From Solirubrobacteraceae bacterium (lineage in GTDB: Bacteria; Actinomycetota; Thermoleophilia; Solirubrobacterales; Solirubrobacteraceae), in the NCBI GenBank assembly GCA_016463765.1, contig JAEMQS010000027.1, positions 1 through 53,851 on the forward strand: a DNA stretch of 53,851 nucleotides, given 5' to 3'. The notes beneath the pieces are model-generated. The model was not told the origin of the DNA and did not search any database. It was given only the letters and a program-made list of their open reading frames with translations. Positions within the stretch are counted from its first letter, which is position 1. The number at the start of each line of letters is the position of its first letter. Below are positions 16,313-25,121 of the stretch, in pieces. Made by a program: the position numbers and the translations under genes.

Positions 16313-17172
16313 AGGTTCAGCGGGAAGTCGCGGAGGAGGTGCGGCGACCGCGCGGCGACCTCCGCGACCCGGCCGAAGACCGCGTCGTGCCGGCGCTGTT
16401 GGGCGGCGCTCCACGGCAGGCCGAGTTCCTCGCGAAACGGCTCGGGCAGGAAGCCGAGCGTGCGGAACGTCGCACCCGGCGCCGCAGCGCGCTCGAGCAC
16501 GGCCCCGACGCGCGCGGCGGCGCCCCCGCGCGCGGCCAGCGGCGCGAACAGCAGGCCATCGGTCGCGACGCTCTGCAGGTGCGCTCGCGTCAGGTCGTCC
16601 ATCTCGATCTGCGCGATGCCGCCCTGCCAGTACGCCTCGAACTCCTCGTGCGTGGCGAACCACTGGTCTTCGCGCATCTGCAGCGTCGTCCCGAAGCGGC
16701 GGCCGTGATGCAGGAGCCGTGCGTGCTGTTCGGGCGTCGGCGTGCCGTAGAGCCGGGTGAAGACGTCGACCGTGCCGAAGTAGAGGCACGCCGCGACCCA
16801 GCGCTGGAGCTCGGAGTCGAAGGCGCGGTACGCCACGTCGTCGCCGGGCTTCGAGCGGACCTGGGCGTGGGACCGCGCGACCTCGCCGCGGAGGCGGATC
16901 CGCTCGTCGGCGCTGCCGAGCATGGAGATCGCGAGGTACGCGCTCGTCGTCCGCAGCCGCTTGAACGGGTGCTTGTCGGCGCGCCCGCTGTCGACCGTGC
17001 TCTTGGCGACACCGTGGCCGACGGGCAGGCGCGCCAGCTGCATGATCACGTTGGCGCCCGCGAGCAGCAGCGAGAACCCGCCGAGGCTGTCGCGGATCTC
17101 CTGGGGGATCGGCTCGTCGGCGAGCTGGGCCATGGCCGGCCGCGTCGGTGCCGGAGCGGTATCTGTAGGCAT
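16261..17172 (-). CDS. Oxygenase MpaB/DUF2236 family protein (copy 2, divergent subtype)
   Basis: This 303-residue PF09995-type protein belongs to a subtype common in mycobacteria. Characteristic runs are GGFSLLLAGANVIMQLA, PVGHGVAKSTVDSG, FKRLRTTSAYL and a later EFEAYW. It lacks the HPTxxxGV motif of the other two copies in this window. It is cytoplasmic by lack of a signal peptide, with a possible hydrophobic helix near residue 35. It is divergent from a TetR gene 45 bp away. The reaction is unknown; haem-dependent oxygenation is inferred only from characterised family members. Confidence 0.82.
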   Translation of the reverse strand: MPTDTAPAPTRPAMAQLADEPIPQEIRDSLGGFSLLLAGANVIMQLARLPVGHGVAKSTVDSGRADKHPFKRLRTTSAYLAISMLGSADERIRLRGEVARSHAQVRSKPGDDVAYRAFDSELQRWVAACLYFGTVDVFTRLYGTPTPEQHARLLHHGRRFGTTLQMREDQWFATHEEFEAYWQGGIAQIEMDDLTRAHLQSVATDGLLFAPLAARGGAAARVGAVLERAAAPGATFRTLGFLPEPFREELGLPWSAAQQRRHDAVFGRVAEVAARSPHLLRDFPLNLYLWDTRRRWRTGKPVV

Positions 17173-17217
17173 GTGCCATCAGATTACGGCAGGGGGTGGC
17201 GGTGTCAAGATGCGCCG

Positions 17218-17838
17218 ATGGCGAAGAGCCCACGGGTCTACGGCGGTGAAACCGCTGAGCAGCGCACGGAGCGCCGCCGCCAGCAGCTGATCGACGCGGC
17301 CCGTGACCTGCTGCGCACGGAGGGCTGGGGCGCGACCTCGATGCGCTCGGTCTGCGCTAGGGCCGGGCTGGGCGACCGGTACTTCTACGAGAGCTTCAGC
17401 GACCGTGACGCGCTGCTCAGCGCGGTGTTCGACGAGATCGAACGCGACGCCGTGGCGCGGGTCGGGGCGGCGCTCGTCGCAGCGGGCGACGTGCAGCCGG
17501 CGCGTGCGAACGCCGCGATCGGCGCGCTCATCGATCTCATCGAGGACGACGCCTCCACGCGACGCGCGCTGTTCGAGACCCCGGACAGCCAGGCGATCCA
17601 CACCCACCGCCGCCGGGCGCTGCGGACCTTCGCGGTCCTCGTCGCGGGGGAGCTTGCCGCCGAGGCTCCGGGGGAGGCCGACGAGGTCGACCGCGAGCTC
17701 ACCGCGCATGCCCTCCTCGGCGCGTTCCAGGAGCTGCTGACCGCGACGACCGAGGGTGAGGTCGACGTTCCGCGCGAGCGGTTGATCGCCCACGCGGCCG
17801 CAATCACGGGGGCGGTGGCGCGGATCAGTTCGCGCTGA
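17218..17838 (+). CDS. TetR-family regulator (paired with DUF2236 copy 2)
   Basis: This 206-residue TetR protein has an Arg-rich arm (EQRTERRRQQLIDAA) and the helix-turn-helix ATSMRSVCARAGLGDRYFYESFSDRDAL. The recognition helix differs from those of the two other DUF2236-linked regulators, and the 45-bp divergent spacer does not contain their TGAGAC-type operator, so it should read a different site. I see no clear palindrome in the spacer. The probable target is the divergent DUF2236 gene. Its stop is 3 bp from the end of the convergent AAA-ATPase gene. Confidence 0.88.
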   Translation: MAKSPRVYGGETAEQRTERRRQQLIDAARDLLRTEGWGATSMRSVCARAGLGDRYFYESFSDRDALLSAVFDEIERDAVARVGAALVAAGDVQPARANAAIGALIDLIEDDASTRRALFETPDSQAIHTHRRRALRTFAVLVAGELAAEAPGEADEVDRELTAHALLGAFQELLTATTEGEVDVPRERLIAHAAAITGAVARISSR

Positions 17839-17841
17839 CGG

Positions 17842-19101
17842 TCAGCGCCGGAGGAGCTTGCGCATCTCGCGCTGGTCGAGGTACGCGCGGACCTCGTCGT
17901 ACCGCCCGCCCTCGTTGGCGAACTCCGTGTAGTTGCGCGCCGTCCGCAACCAGTCGAGCGTGGTCGCGCGCGCCGATCGCATCGCGACCTCGATGTGCCG
18001 CTGCGTGATCGGGACCTCGTGGCCGGACGTCAGCGCCTCGTCGATCGCGGCGTCGACGGCCCGCTCGATCACGGCACAGAGGTCCGCGCCACTGAACATC
18101 GGCGTGCGCTCGGCGAGCGCGTCGAGATCGATCCCCACGCTGGGCCGGTCGCGCAGCGCGATCTCCAGGACCCGGCGTCGCGCCTCGGTGTCGGGCGGCG
18201 GGACGAACACCACGCGATCGAACCGGCCGGGACGCTGCAGCGCGTCGTCGACGTCCCACGGGACGTTCGTGGCGCCCAGGACCAGCAGGCCGCGGTTGTC
18301 GGCACCGATGGCGTCGAGCTCCTGCAGGAGCTGGTCGACCATCGCGCGCCCGACGCCCGCGCCGCGCTGGTTGCGCCGTGCGTAGGCGAGCGTGTCGATT
18401 TCGTCGAGAAACAGGACGCAGGGTGCGGACGCCCGCGCCTCGTCGAATCCCTGATGCAGCCGCTGCTCGCTGACCCCGAAGTACGGGGCGAGCACATCTT
18501 CGATGCGGAGGTTGAGGAAGGGGGCGCCACACTCGCCGGCGGTCGCGCGCGCGAGCAACGTCTTGCCGCAGCCGGGAGGGCCGAAGAGCAGGACGCCTCC
18601 ACCGGCGCGGCGGCCGTAGTGCTCGAACAGGTCCGGGCGCTGGTACGGGAGGACGATCGTGCGGTGAATCGCCTGCTTGACGTCGTCGAGCCCGCCGACG
18701 TCGGCGAAGGTGCGCGCTTCCTCGGCGACGCTCACCCGGCGGGTCACGGAGTCGTCGGGCTCCGGTCCGTCGATGCGCCGCACCGCGCCGCTGTCGGCCA
18801 GCAGCGCCGTGAGCAGATCCTCCAGGCCCGCGGTGCCGCCGATGACGCCGCTGTTGCGGGCCAGCTCCAGGCAGCGCGCGGCCAGCTGCAGCCGGCCTGC
18901 GTGTGCGGCGTCTGTCCCCACCTGAATGGCTTCGTCGCGCGGCAGCGCACCGGCGTCGAGGACGCGTTCGAACTCCGTCAGCGCGTCGCCGGTCTCGCCC
19001 GCCTCGCGCAGGCTCTCGGCGAGCACCAGACGGAGCGCGTGGTTGTCGGGGGAGAGCTCGACGGCGGCGCGCAGGCCCTCGAGCCGGTCGCCGTCGGTCA
19101 T
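17842..19101 (-). CDS. TPR-like plus AAA+ ATPase (CDC48/FtsH-type single ATPase domain)
   Basis: This 419-residue protein has an N-terminal helical repeat region (about 1-130, TPR-like: NHALRLVLAESLREAGETGDA) followed by one classic AAA domain. Walker A is LLFGPPGCGKTLLA, Walker B is CVLFLDEID, and the second region of homology with arginine fingers is DDALQRPGRFDR. The C-terminal lid follows. There is no protease domain, so it resembles an unfoldase or remodelling ATPase. ATG 19101 overlaps the stop of the upstream TPR gene (ATGA). It is the last gene of a three-gene operon whose first products are membrane-associated, so it may act at the membrane on partner proteins. Confidence 0.85.
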   Translation of the reverse strand: MTDGDRLEGLRAAVELSPDNHALRLVLAESLREAGETGDALTEFERVLDAGALPRDEAIQVGTDAAHAGRLQLAARCLELARNSGVIGGTAGLEDLLTALLADSGAVRRIDGPEPDDSVTRRVSVAEEARTFADVGGLDDVKQAIHRTIVLPYQRPDLFEHYGRRAGGGVLLFGPPGCGKTLLARATAGECGAPFLNLRIEDVLAPYFGVSEQRLHQGFDEARASAPCVLFLDEIDTLAYARRNQRGAGVGRAMVDQLLQELDAIGADNRGLLVLGATNVPWDVDDALQRPGRFDRVVFVPPPDTEARRRVLEIALRDRPSVGIDLDALAERTPMFSGADLCAVIERAVDAAIDEALTSGHEVPITQRHIEVAMRSARATTLDWLRTARNYTEFANEGGRYDEVRAYLDQREMRKLLRR

Positions 19102-19943
19102 CGCAGCTGATGCTCCAGCCGCGATCCCGCGGCCCAGGACCATGCGCAGACGATCATCCACGTGAGCCCGAGGATGCCCGCCGCGACGGTAAGTCCAGCC
19201 GCGCGCAGACCGAGGATCAGGCAGATCGCCACGACCCAGGTCTGCGCGGCGCCGAAACGGTCGAAGAAGCGGACCGGCCAGTAGTACGGCCGCTGCAGGA
19301 TCTGCGCCGCGCGGGCGCTGTCGGCGACCTCGTCGTGCACCGGGTCGAGTCGCACGGCCTCGCCGAGGCGCGTCTCGGCGACGGGCAGGTCTCCGCGCTC
19401 GAGTGCCAGCACGCCGAGCATCTGGTGCCCGCGAACGCTCTCGGCATCGTCGGCCAGGAGCAGGTGGGTCAGGCCCTCTGCCTCGGCGGTGTCGCCGCGG
19501 AGGTACGCGAGATCGATCCGGCAGCGGAGCACCTCCTGGGAGCGGGGGTCGGACGCGCCCGCCGCAGCCAGCACGCGGCCCGCCTTCTCGAGCTGGCCCC
19601 CGCGCATGAGGACCCGGGAGTACTGGGCGAGCAGCTCAGCGTCGTCGGCGGCATACCCGAGGGCTGCCAGGATCGCGGCCTCGGCGGCGGCCAGGTCGCC
19701 TCGCTGTGTCTCGGTGATGCTCAGCAGATAGTGCAGTTCGATGTCGTCGGGCGCGGCTTGGAGACCGGCTCGGGCGTCATGCACGGCGGCGTCGAGGCTT
19801 CCCGTGTTCAGGTGCGCATACCCGCGCAGGCAGAGTGCGTTGACGGACCCGGCCTCGTCAGGGCCCAGGCGCTGAAGTTCGCGCAGCGCGTCCTCAGGCC
19901 GGCCGACGTTGAGGAGATGCGCGGCGAGTTGCAGACTGCTCAT
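19098..19943 (-). CDS. TPR-repeat protein with C-terminal membrane anchor
   Basis: This 281-residue protein consists of tandem tetratricopeptide-like repeats over about residues 1-220. Examples are AAHLLNVGRPEDALRELQ and GYAHLNTGSLDAAVHDA. A C-terminal pair of hydrophobic segments (WVVAICLILGL and AAGILGLTWMIV) should anchor it in the membrane with the repeats in the cytoplasm. It overlaps both neighbours by 4 bp, which signals tight coupling with the membrane protein and the AAA ATPase. A scaffold that presents partners to the ATPase is a reasonable inference; no enzymatic motif is seen. Confidence 0.8.
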   Translation of the reverse strand: MSSLQLAAHLLNVGRPEDALRELQRLGPDEAGSVNALCLRGYAHLNTGSLDAAVHDARAGLQAAPDDIELHYLLSITETQRGDLAAAEAAILAALGYAADDAELLAQYSRVLMRGGQLEKAGRVLAAAGASDPRSQEVLRCRIDLAYLRGDTAEAEGLTHLLLADDAESVRGHQMLGVLALERGDLPVAETRLGEAVRLDPVHDEVADSARAAQILQRPYYWPVRFFDRFGAAQTWVVAICLILGLRAAGLTVAAGILGLTWMIVCAWSWAAGSRLEHQLR

Positions 19944-20422
19944 GCCAGACCTCCGGCGACTGCGGCGACGAGCGGCCACTGGATGACGCCGCCCGCGACG
20001 CACGCGATCGCTCCCGGGATCCACATGCTCGCGTAGCCCTCCTCGCCCTCGTGAAAGCCGTGGATGCGGTCGGCCGAGCGCTGTACGGCATACATCCCGC
20101 CCCACGCGACGACCGCCGCCACCCGCACCAGCCAGCGCTGCTCGACCGTCTGGCCGACGACTGCGGCGATCGTCAGTGTCGCGGCGAAGCCCGCGATTCC
20201 GGCGACCGCGATGAGGGCCTGCTGCGATGTCGACAGCCGCAGTCGCCCGGCGTTGACGAGGGCGATGGCCGCGACCGCCAGCGCGCCGCCGAGGACGGCG
20301 ACGTAGAACTGGGAGAGCAACCGCCACGGACGGGCGGCGCTGGGTGCGGCGGTCCGCTCAGCAAGGGTGGGCTGCAACAGGTCGTCGTGCATACGACCCC
20401 AGTCATCGGCGCTCGACCACAT
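19940..20422 (-). CDS. Small polytopic membrane protein, function unknown
   Basis: The protein has about 160 residues with roughly four predicted membrane segments. These include FYVAVLGGALAVAAIALV, ALIAVAGIAGFAATLTIAAVV, VRVAAVVAWGGMYAV and WIPGAIACVAGGVI. The ATG at 20422 is used; a second in-frame ATG at 20392 is possible and neither has a convincing ribosome site. It is the first gene of the membrane protein-TPR-AAA operon. No family is recognised. A charged loop (QRSADRIHGFHEGEEG) separates the last segments. Confidence 0.65.
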   Translation of the reverse strand: MWSSADDWGRMHDDLLQPTLAERTAAPSAARPWRLLSQFYVAVLGGALAVAAIALVNAGRLRLSTSQQALIAVAGIAGFAATLTIAAVVGQTVEQRWLVRVAAVVAWGGMYAVQRSADRIHGFHEGEEGYASMWIPGAIACVAGGVIQWPLVAAVAGGLA

Positions 20423-20555
20423 CGATTGAAGTCGCGCAACTCCAGGCGGCGGCACATCGTTGCGAATGGGCCGCCGCGCCTCGGTCAGACGTCCAGGGGG
20501 CGTCGTGCCGCTGTCGCGTTCACGGCGGTGAGCGCCGTCTTCGCGACAGGGGTGC

Positions 20556-21056
20556 TCAGCCGGCGTCCAGGTGATCCCGCAGCGCCGCCGCCGTCGACCA
20601 GAACGCCAACTCGGCCCACGGGATGTCCTCAGGGGCGAACGCCTGCACCTCCGGCGCCTCGTCCGTCGTCTGCGGCTCCCCGTGCGCCACCGCCGAGAAC
20701 ACCACGAGCACCACCCGCTCGTCCTCGCGCGAGTAGACCCCCACCAACCCGCCGAGCGTCACGTCGATCTCGATCTCCTCGCGCACCTCCCGGCGCGCGG
20801 CCTCCTCGACCGACTCACCCAGGTCGACGAACCCGCCCGGGAACGTCCACAGTCCTGCTCCCGGTGCGAACCCGCGGCGCAGCAGCACCACACGGCCGGA
20901 CGCGTCCCGCGGGATCGCCGCCGCCACCGGCTTCGGGTTGTAGAACGCGTGGTACCCGCACGACGGGCAGCGCAGCAGCCGCGGGTGCTGGACCTCGGCC
21001 CCCGCACCGCAGCGCGGGCAGAAACGGACGTCGTCGAGCGCCGGGTTCAGGCTCAC
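20556..21056 (-). CDS. Nudix hydrolase with N-terminal zinc ribbon
   Basis: This 166-residue hydrolase probably cleaves a nucleoside-diphosphate-linked substrate. Residues near the N-terminus form a zinc ribbon (FCPRCG...RCPSCGYHAFYNPKP) like that of NudC NADH pyrophosphatase. The Nudix box is complete: GGFVDLGESVEEAARREVREEI matches Gx5Ex7REUXEE when read from the first Gly to the Glu pair. The SQPWPFPxS motif that identifies NADH pyrophosphatases is not present, so the exact substrate is open. It starts with GTG 21056, close behind the FN3 protein gene. Confidence 0.88.
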   Translation of the reverse strand: MSLNPALDDVRFCPRCGAGAEVQHPRLLRCPSCGYHAFYNPKPVAAAIPRDASGRVVLLRRGFAPGAGLWTFPGGFVDLGESVEEAARREVREEIEIDVTLGGLVGVYSREDERVVLVVFSAVAHGEPQTTDEAPEVQAFAPEDIPWAELAFWSTAAALRDHLDAG

Positions 21057-21066
21057 CCCGACGACG

Positions 21067-22323
21067 CTACCGCCGCCGCGCGATCCGTAGCTCCCGAGAC
21101 GCGCCGTTGGCGTGTTCGCCCTGGTCGTTGGGCACGACGACGACACGGATCGTCGCCGTCCGGGAGATCCGGTTGACCCGCAGGCGGTAGCGTGAGCGGT
21201 TCCCGGAGAGCGGCTGTGGCTTGACGCTGCGGATCCGGATCCAGCGACCGCTCGGTGCCTTGCGCTGCACCGAGATGCGCCCGTTCGGCACCGCCGGGTT
21301 GATCGCGCCGGAGATCGCCACCGAGCGCCGGTTGCCGCCGACGACCCGCAGGCCGGGGGCGACGCGGTTGGCCACCTGGTACGGCGCGCTGGCCGCGGCG
21401 ACCGTGGTGCGCGTGACCACGCGCAGCCGCACCGCGGAGAACAGCGGGCCGACGGTGAACGCGTAGCTCCCGTTGCTGGCGGCGTTGCGGCGGGCGACCT
21501 CCCGGAACCCCGTGAGGTAGGGGAAGTCCGAGCGCTGGAGCGCGAGCGGGATGCCGCTGACGCCGCTGCCCGCCACGCGGCCACTGACCGTGACGCTGCC
21601 GTTCCACCGCACCGATCGCGGGGACGCCGTCATGCTCACGCCGGTCGGCGCGCGCAGGGTGGTGAAGCTGCGATTCGCGCCGCGGGTCGTCCCCGTCGGG
21701 TTCACCGCGACCACGCGGTACTGGTAGCGCGTATTCACGCGCAGGCGGGTGAGGTTCGCCCGGACGGTCACGGTGCTCGTGCCGGCGCCCACCGACACGC
21801 TCGGCGTCCGGGACGAGTAGTTCGTCGACGTCCCGTACTGGAAGTAGTAGCTCGTCGCCTGGCCCCGCGGGTTCACGCGCGCGGTCAGCGTCGCGGTCGT
21901 CGGGCGCGCGTTCGTCACGCCCTGGGTGGAGACGGCCGGGGCGCTCGGGTTGCTGTCCGTGCGCACCGTCCGGTTGGCGCCGTTGACGACGCCCGCGGCG
22001 TTCGTGGCGGTGACGCGGTAGTTGTAGGTCGTCCCGGCGGTCAGCCCGGTGACGTTGACCGTCACGGCCACGGGGTCGTCGCCGGCCGGCACGGTCGCCT
22101 CGGCGGTCTGCAGCCCGTACGACGTCGACGTGCCGTACTGGAAGCGGTAGGTCGTCGCGGCGCCGTTGGGGTCAACCGTGGCCGTGAACGTGGCGGTCGT
22201 GCGCTCGACGTTCGTCGCGGCGCCGGTCGTGACGGTCGGTGGGGCCGGGTTCTGGGCGAGGGCGGCGGTGGGCGCCGCGACGGCGAGGACGGCCGCGGTG
22301 AGGGCGGGGAGCAGGGATCGCAT
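21067..22323 (-). CDS. Secreted fibronectin type III repeat protein
   Basis: This 418-residue exported protein has a signal peptide ending near PTAALA. Two fibronectin-III-like domains follow at about residues 25-120 and 120-215, each with the pattern ATFTATVDPNGAATTYRFQYG...YNYRVTATNAAG. The C-terminal half (about 220-418) is Arg- and Ser-rich beta-type sequence resembling Ig-like domains, with no cell-wall anchor motif. Such repeat proteins are abundant in Solirubrobacterales. It probably acts at the cell surface in adhesion or matrix contacts, which is inference. It is divergent from the secreted metallopeptidase-like gene. Confidence 0.8.
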   Translation of the reverse strand: MRSLLPALTAAVLAVAAPTAALAQNPAPPTVTTGAATNVERTTATFTATVDPNGAATTYRFQYGTSTSYGLQTAEATVPAGDDPVAVTVNVTGLTAGTTYNYRVTATNAAGVVNGANRTVRTDSNPSAPAVSTQGVTNARPTTATLTARVNPRGQATSYYFQYGTSTNYSSRTPSVSVGAGTSTVTVRANLTRLRVNTRYQYRVVAVNPTGTTRGANRSFTTLRAPTGVSMTASPRSVRWNGSVTVSGRVAGSGVSGIPLALQRSDFPYLTGFREVARRNAASNGSYAFTVGPLFSAVRLRVVTRTTVAAASAPYQVANRVAPGLRVVGGNRRSVAISGAINPAVPNGRISVQRKAPSGRWIRIRSVKPQPLSGNRSRYRLRVNRISRTATIRVVVVPNDQGEHANGASRELRIARRR

Positions 22324-22462
22324 GGTCACGGGCCGGAACAACGTCACGCCCACGAAGTTCCGGCGTGTTGGGGGTCCCGGCAAAAGACTGGGGAGGGTCC
22401 CCAATGTGCGGCGGCCCCGCGACCCGTTGACTGACGTTCCCGTCATCCGACATGAGGTCGTC

Positions 22463-25114
22463 ATGCCGCTCCGCATCCTGCTCGTCATCGCCGTCGCCCT
22501 GCTCGCGCTTCCATCGTGGGCCGCAGCCAAGAGTCCGCCTCCCAAACGGGCGGACCTGACGGCGTCCTCGCTGCGGGCGCCCGCGCACGCGCATCCGGGC
22601 GGGCCGGTGACCCTCGACGTCACGGTGCGGGCCAAGGACGGCGCCGCGGCGAAGACCGCCACGCGCTTCTACCTCTCGGCCGACCGCCGCAAGGGCAAGG
22701 GCGACGTGCGCCTGGCGAGTGTCACCACCCCGAAGCTCAAGCGCAGCGCGCGCCACGCGGCGATCGCCCGGGCGACCCTCGCGCCGGGCACGGCGCTGCG
22801 CTCCTGGTACGTCCTCGCGTGTGCCGACGACACCCGCAAGGTCCGCGAGCGCAGCGAGCGCAACAACTGCGCGACCGCGAAGGTCAGCGTCGCCGCGAAG
22901 ACCGCGACCCCCAGCGCCCAGCAGCTCATCGAGGCCGACCTGAAGGCCGGCAAGCTCTCCGCCGAGAAGGCGCTGACCTACCGCGTCTTCTCGGAGTTCG
23001 GCGACCGCCGCCTGCCCACTCGCTACCGCGGCGACGCGGGCGCGGAGGCCGACCACGACGCGCTGCGCGAGGCCGTCGCCGCGTTCGCGACCCTCACCCC
23101 GAAGGCCAAACGCGACCTGCGCCCCTTCTTCCTCCCGCCGCCCGCGCGTCACAGCTGGGCGAACCTGCCGAGCAGCACGCTCGCGCCGCAGCACCGCACC
23201 ACGCCGAAGAACACCAAGACGAAGGCCAAGCCCCGCAAGCGCAAGAAGACGAAGGTCACCGCGCGCGCCGCCCAGGCCGACACCGAGGCAGGCGTCGAGG
23301 AGGAGTTCGTCGACGACCCGTGCGACTCCGAGCAGCTCGTCGGCAACCAGTGGGGCAGCCTCCCGGCGGCCGGCGGCAAGATCCGCATCTGGTGGCTGAA
23401 GGACAACGCCAAGGACGCCGCCGCCGCGCCGAAGCTGGCCCAGGAGATCGGCGGCGTCGCCTACCCGAAGTTCAAGGCCGCGATGGGCCGCGACCTCATG
23501 CCCGACGACAAGATCCAGTGCTTCCACGGCTCGGACGGCGCGCTTGACGTCTACCTCATCCCGAACATCGCGAAGGGCCGCGCGATGTCGATCCCGTCCG
23601 CGCAGTCGCCGCAGAACAACCTCATCTGCGACGGCACGCCGAGCTTCATCGTCGCCGAGTCGCACTCGGGCCCGCCGCCGCGCTGGGATCTCGCGCACGA
23701 GCTGTTCCACTCGTTCCAGTTCCTCTTCCCCATGAAGGAGGACTGCCGCAACTACCTGTGGTTCGACGAGGGGTCGGCGAACTGGGGCGCGAACCTCGCG
23801 TTCCCCGAGGACGACGGCGAGCACCGCCACAACTACCTGCTGTCGTGGGCGACGGGCTGGAGCCTGAACGACCTGGACTACCCGTCGTGGCCGTTCGCGC
23901 TCTTCCTGGAGAAGACCGTCGGCACGCAGGCCATCAAGGCGATCTACGAGGAGTTCGGCCGGGCCGACGCGCTGCCTGCGATGGACAAGGCGATCGGCGG
24001 CTTCCGCAAGCGCTGGAAGGAGTTCGCCAAGCACGGATGGAACCGCGCGCCCGTCGCGTCGTTCACCGAGTGGGACCGGATCCCCGAGCAGCCGACGAAG
24101 AACAACAACCCGATGCAGCCGGTGCACCTGCACCTCGCCGGGCAGAAGCAGCGGACCGCCTACCCGAAGGCGGACATGAGCCCGCTGGCGCGCGACTACC
24201 ACTGGTTCACGGTCACCGACGACAAGCTCCGTGAGCTGAAGTTCGTCAACCCGGCCGCGGGTGACGAGGACTTCGGCGTGCAGGCGATCGTCACCGTCAA
24301 CGGCCAGCAGCGCATCGAGGACTGGACCGGGAAGAAGACGGTGACGTTCTGCCGCGACACGCCGAACCAGGACATCACCGAGCTCGTCCTCATCTACTCC
24401 AACGCCAAGTACAAGGACGGCCAGTCGATCAACGTCGAGCCGAACCTCAAGCTCCGCGACGAGTGCGAGGGCTTCCCGTACCGGTACAAGGTCCTGAGCT
24501 CCGAGTTCCGGCAGTACACGACGGCGCAGTCCGCGGACGTCGGCATCTGCGACGCCGTGGGCGGCCTGCGCGGCAGCAACGAGTTCAAGGGCACGCTCGA
24601 CGCCCCGCAGCTCAACGCGGAGAACCAGCTGAAGAAGACGCGGTTCGGCTTCGAGGGCCAGATCTACGGCGAGGTCCCCGCGACCTGGTTCCAGACGCTA
24701 CACGGGTGCGAGTACACCGGCGACGGTGACATCGTGCCGTGCTCGACGACGCACACGTCCCAGCCCAAGCCTGACGGCCGCTGGACGGTCGGGTTCTCCA
24801 TCCGAGGCGACAGCCCGGACGCCCAGACGATGGACATCCACTGGACCATCCTGGACCCGGCCGTGGGCTTCATCGACCCCGACAACTCGGTGTGCAACTT
24901 CTCCGAGATCTGGAAGGGGCTGGACTACGACGTGGGGCAGCAGCAGGTGCCGCTGGAGAAGCTCGCGAGCACCGCGCCGCAGACCTACACGTTCACCGGC
25001 GGGCCGCTGAACTGGAACGCGACGCAGATCGGCACCCAGGCGAACATCGGTTTCGACTGGTCGCACACGATCACCGTCCAGCGGGTGGACGCCGACGGCC
25101 AGCCGCTGGAGTAG
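22463..25114 (+). CDS. Large secreted CARDB-domain protein with gluzincin-type HExxH motif
   Basis: This 883-residue protein starts at ATG 22463, with GAGG about 6 nt upstream, and has a signal peptide ending at SWAAAK. Residues about 30-145 resemble a CARDB adhesion domain (ADLTASSLRAPAHA...RSERNNCATAKV). A Lys-rich linker follows near residue 250. The central region has HELFH at residues 412-416 and a downstream FDEGSANW with E436, matching the His-His-Glu ligand layout of gluzincin metallopeptidases. The C-terminal part is beta-rich with paired Cys. Peptidase activity is inferred from the motif only. It is convergent with the histidine kinase gene. Confidence 0.75.
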   Translation: MPLRILLVIAVALLALPSWAAAKSPPPKRADLTASSLRAPAHAHPGGPVTLDVTVRAKDGAAAKTATRFYLSADRRKGKGDVRLASVTTPKLKRSARHAAIARATLAPGTALRSWYVLACADDTRKVRERSERNNCATAKVSVAAKTATPSAQQLIEADLKAGKLSAEKALTYRVFSEFGDRRLPTRYRGDAGAEADHDALREAVAAFATLTPKAKRDLRPFFLPPPARHSWANLPSSTLAPQHRTTPKNTKTKAKPRKRKKTKVTARAAQADTEAGVEEEFVDDPCDSEQLVGNQWGSLPAAGGKIRIWWLKDNAKDAAAAPKLAQEIGGVAYPKFKAAMGRDLMPDDKIQCFHGSDGALDVYLIPNIAKGRAMSIPSAQSPQNNLICDGTPSFIVAESHSGPPPRWDLAHELFHSFQFLFPMKEDCRNYLWFDEGSANWGANLAFPEDDGEHRHNYLLSWATGWSLNDLDYPSWPFALFLEKTVGTQAIKAIYEEFGRADALPAMDKAIGGFRKRWKEFAKHGWNRAPVASFTEWDRIPEQPTKNNNPMQPVHLHLAGQKQRTAYPKADMSPLARDYHWFTVTDDKLRELKFVNPAAGDEDFGVQAIVTVNGQQRIEDWTGKKTVTFCRDTPNQDITELVLIYSNAKYKDGQSINVEPNLKLRDECEGFPYRYKVLSSEFRQYTTAQSADVGICDAVGGLRGSNEFKGTLDAPQLNAENQLKKTRFGFEGQIYGEVPATWFQTLHGCEYTGDGDIVPCSTTHTSQPKPDGRWTVGFSIRGDSPDAQTMDIHWTILDPAVGFIDPDNSVCNFSEIWKGLDYDVGQQQVPLEKLASTAPQTYTFTGGPLNWNATQIGTQANIGFDWSHTITVQRVDADGQPLE

Positions 25115-25121
25115 CCGCGGC

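Noticed and set aside
17832..17848. 8-bp palindrome GCGCTGAC/GTCAGCGC across the convergent stop codons
   Set aside because: The loop is a single base and the sequence includes both coding ends, so it is a weak terminator candidate at best.
22172..24202. Long minus-strand open frame opposite the CARDB/metallopeptidase gene
   Set aside because: Its translation is low-complexity Arg/Val/Leu/Gly and mirrors the codon bias of the real plus-strand gene.
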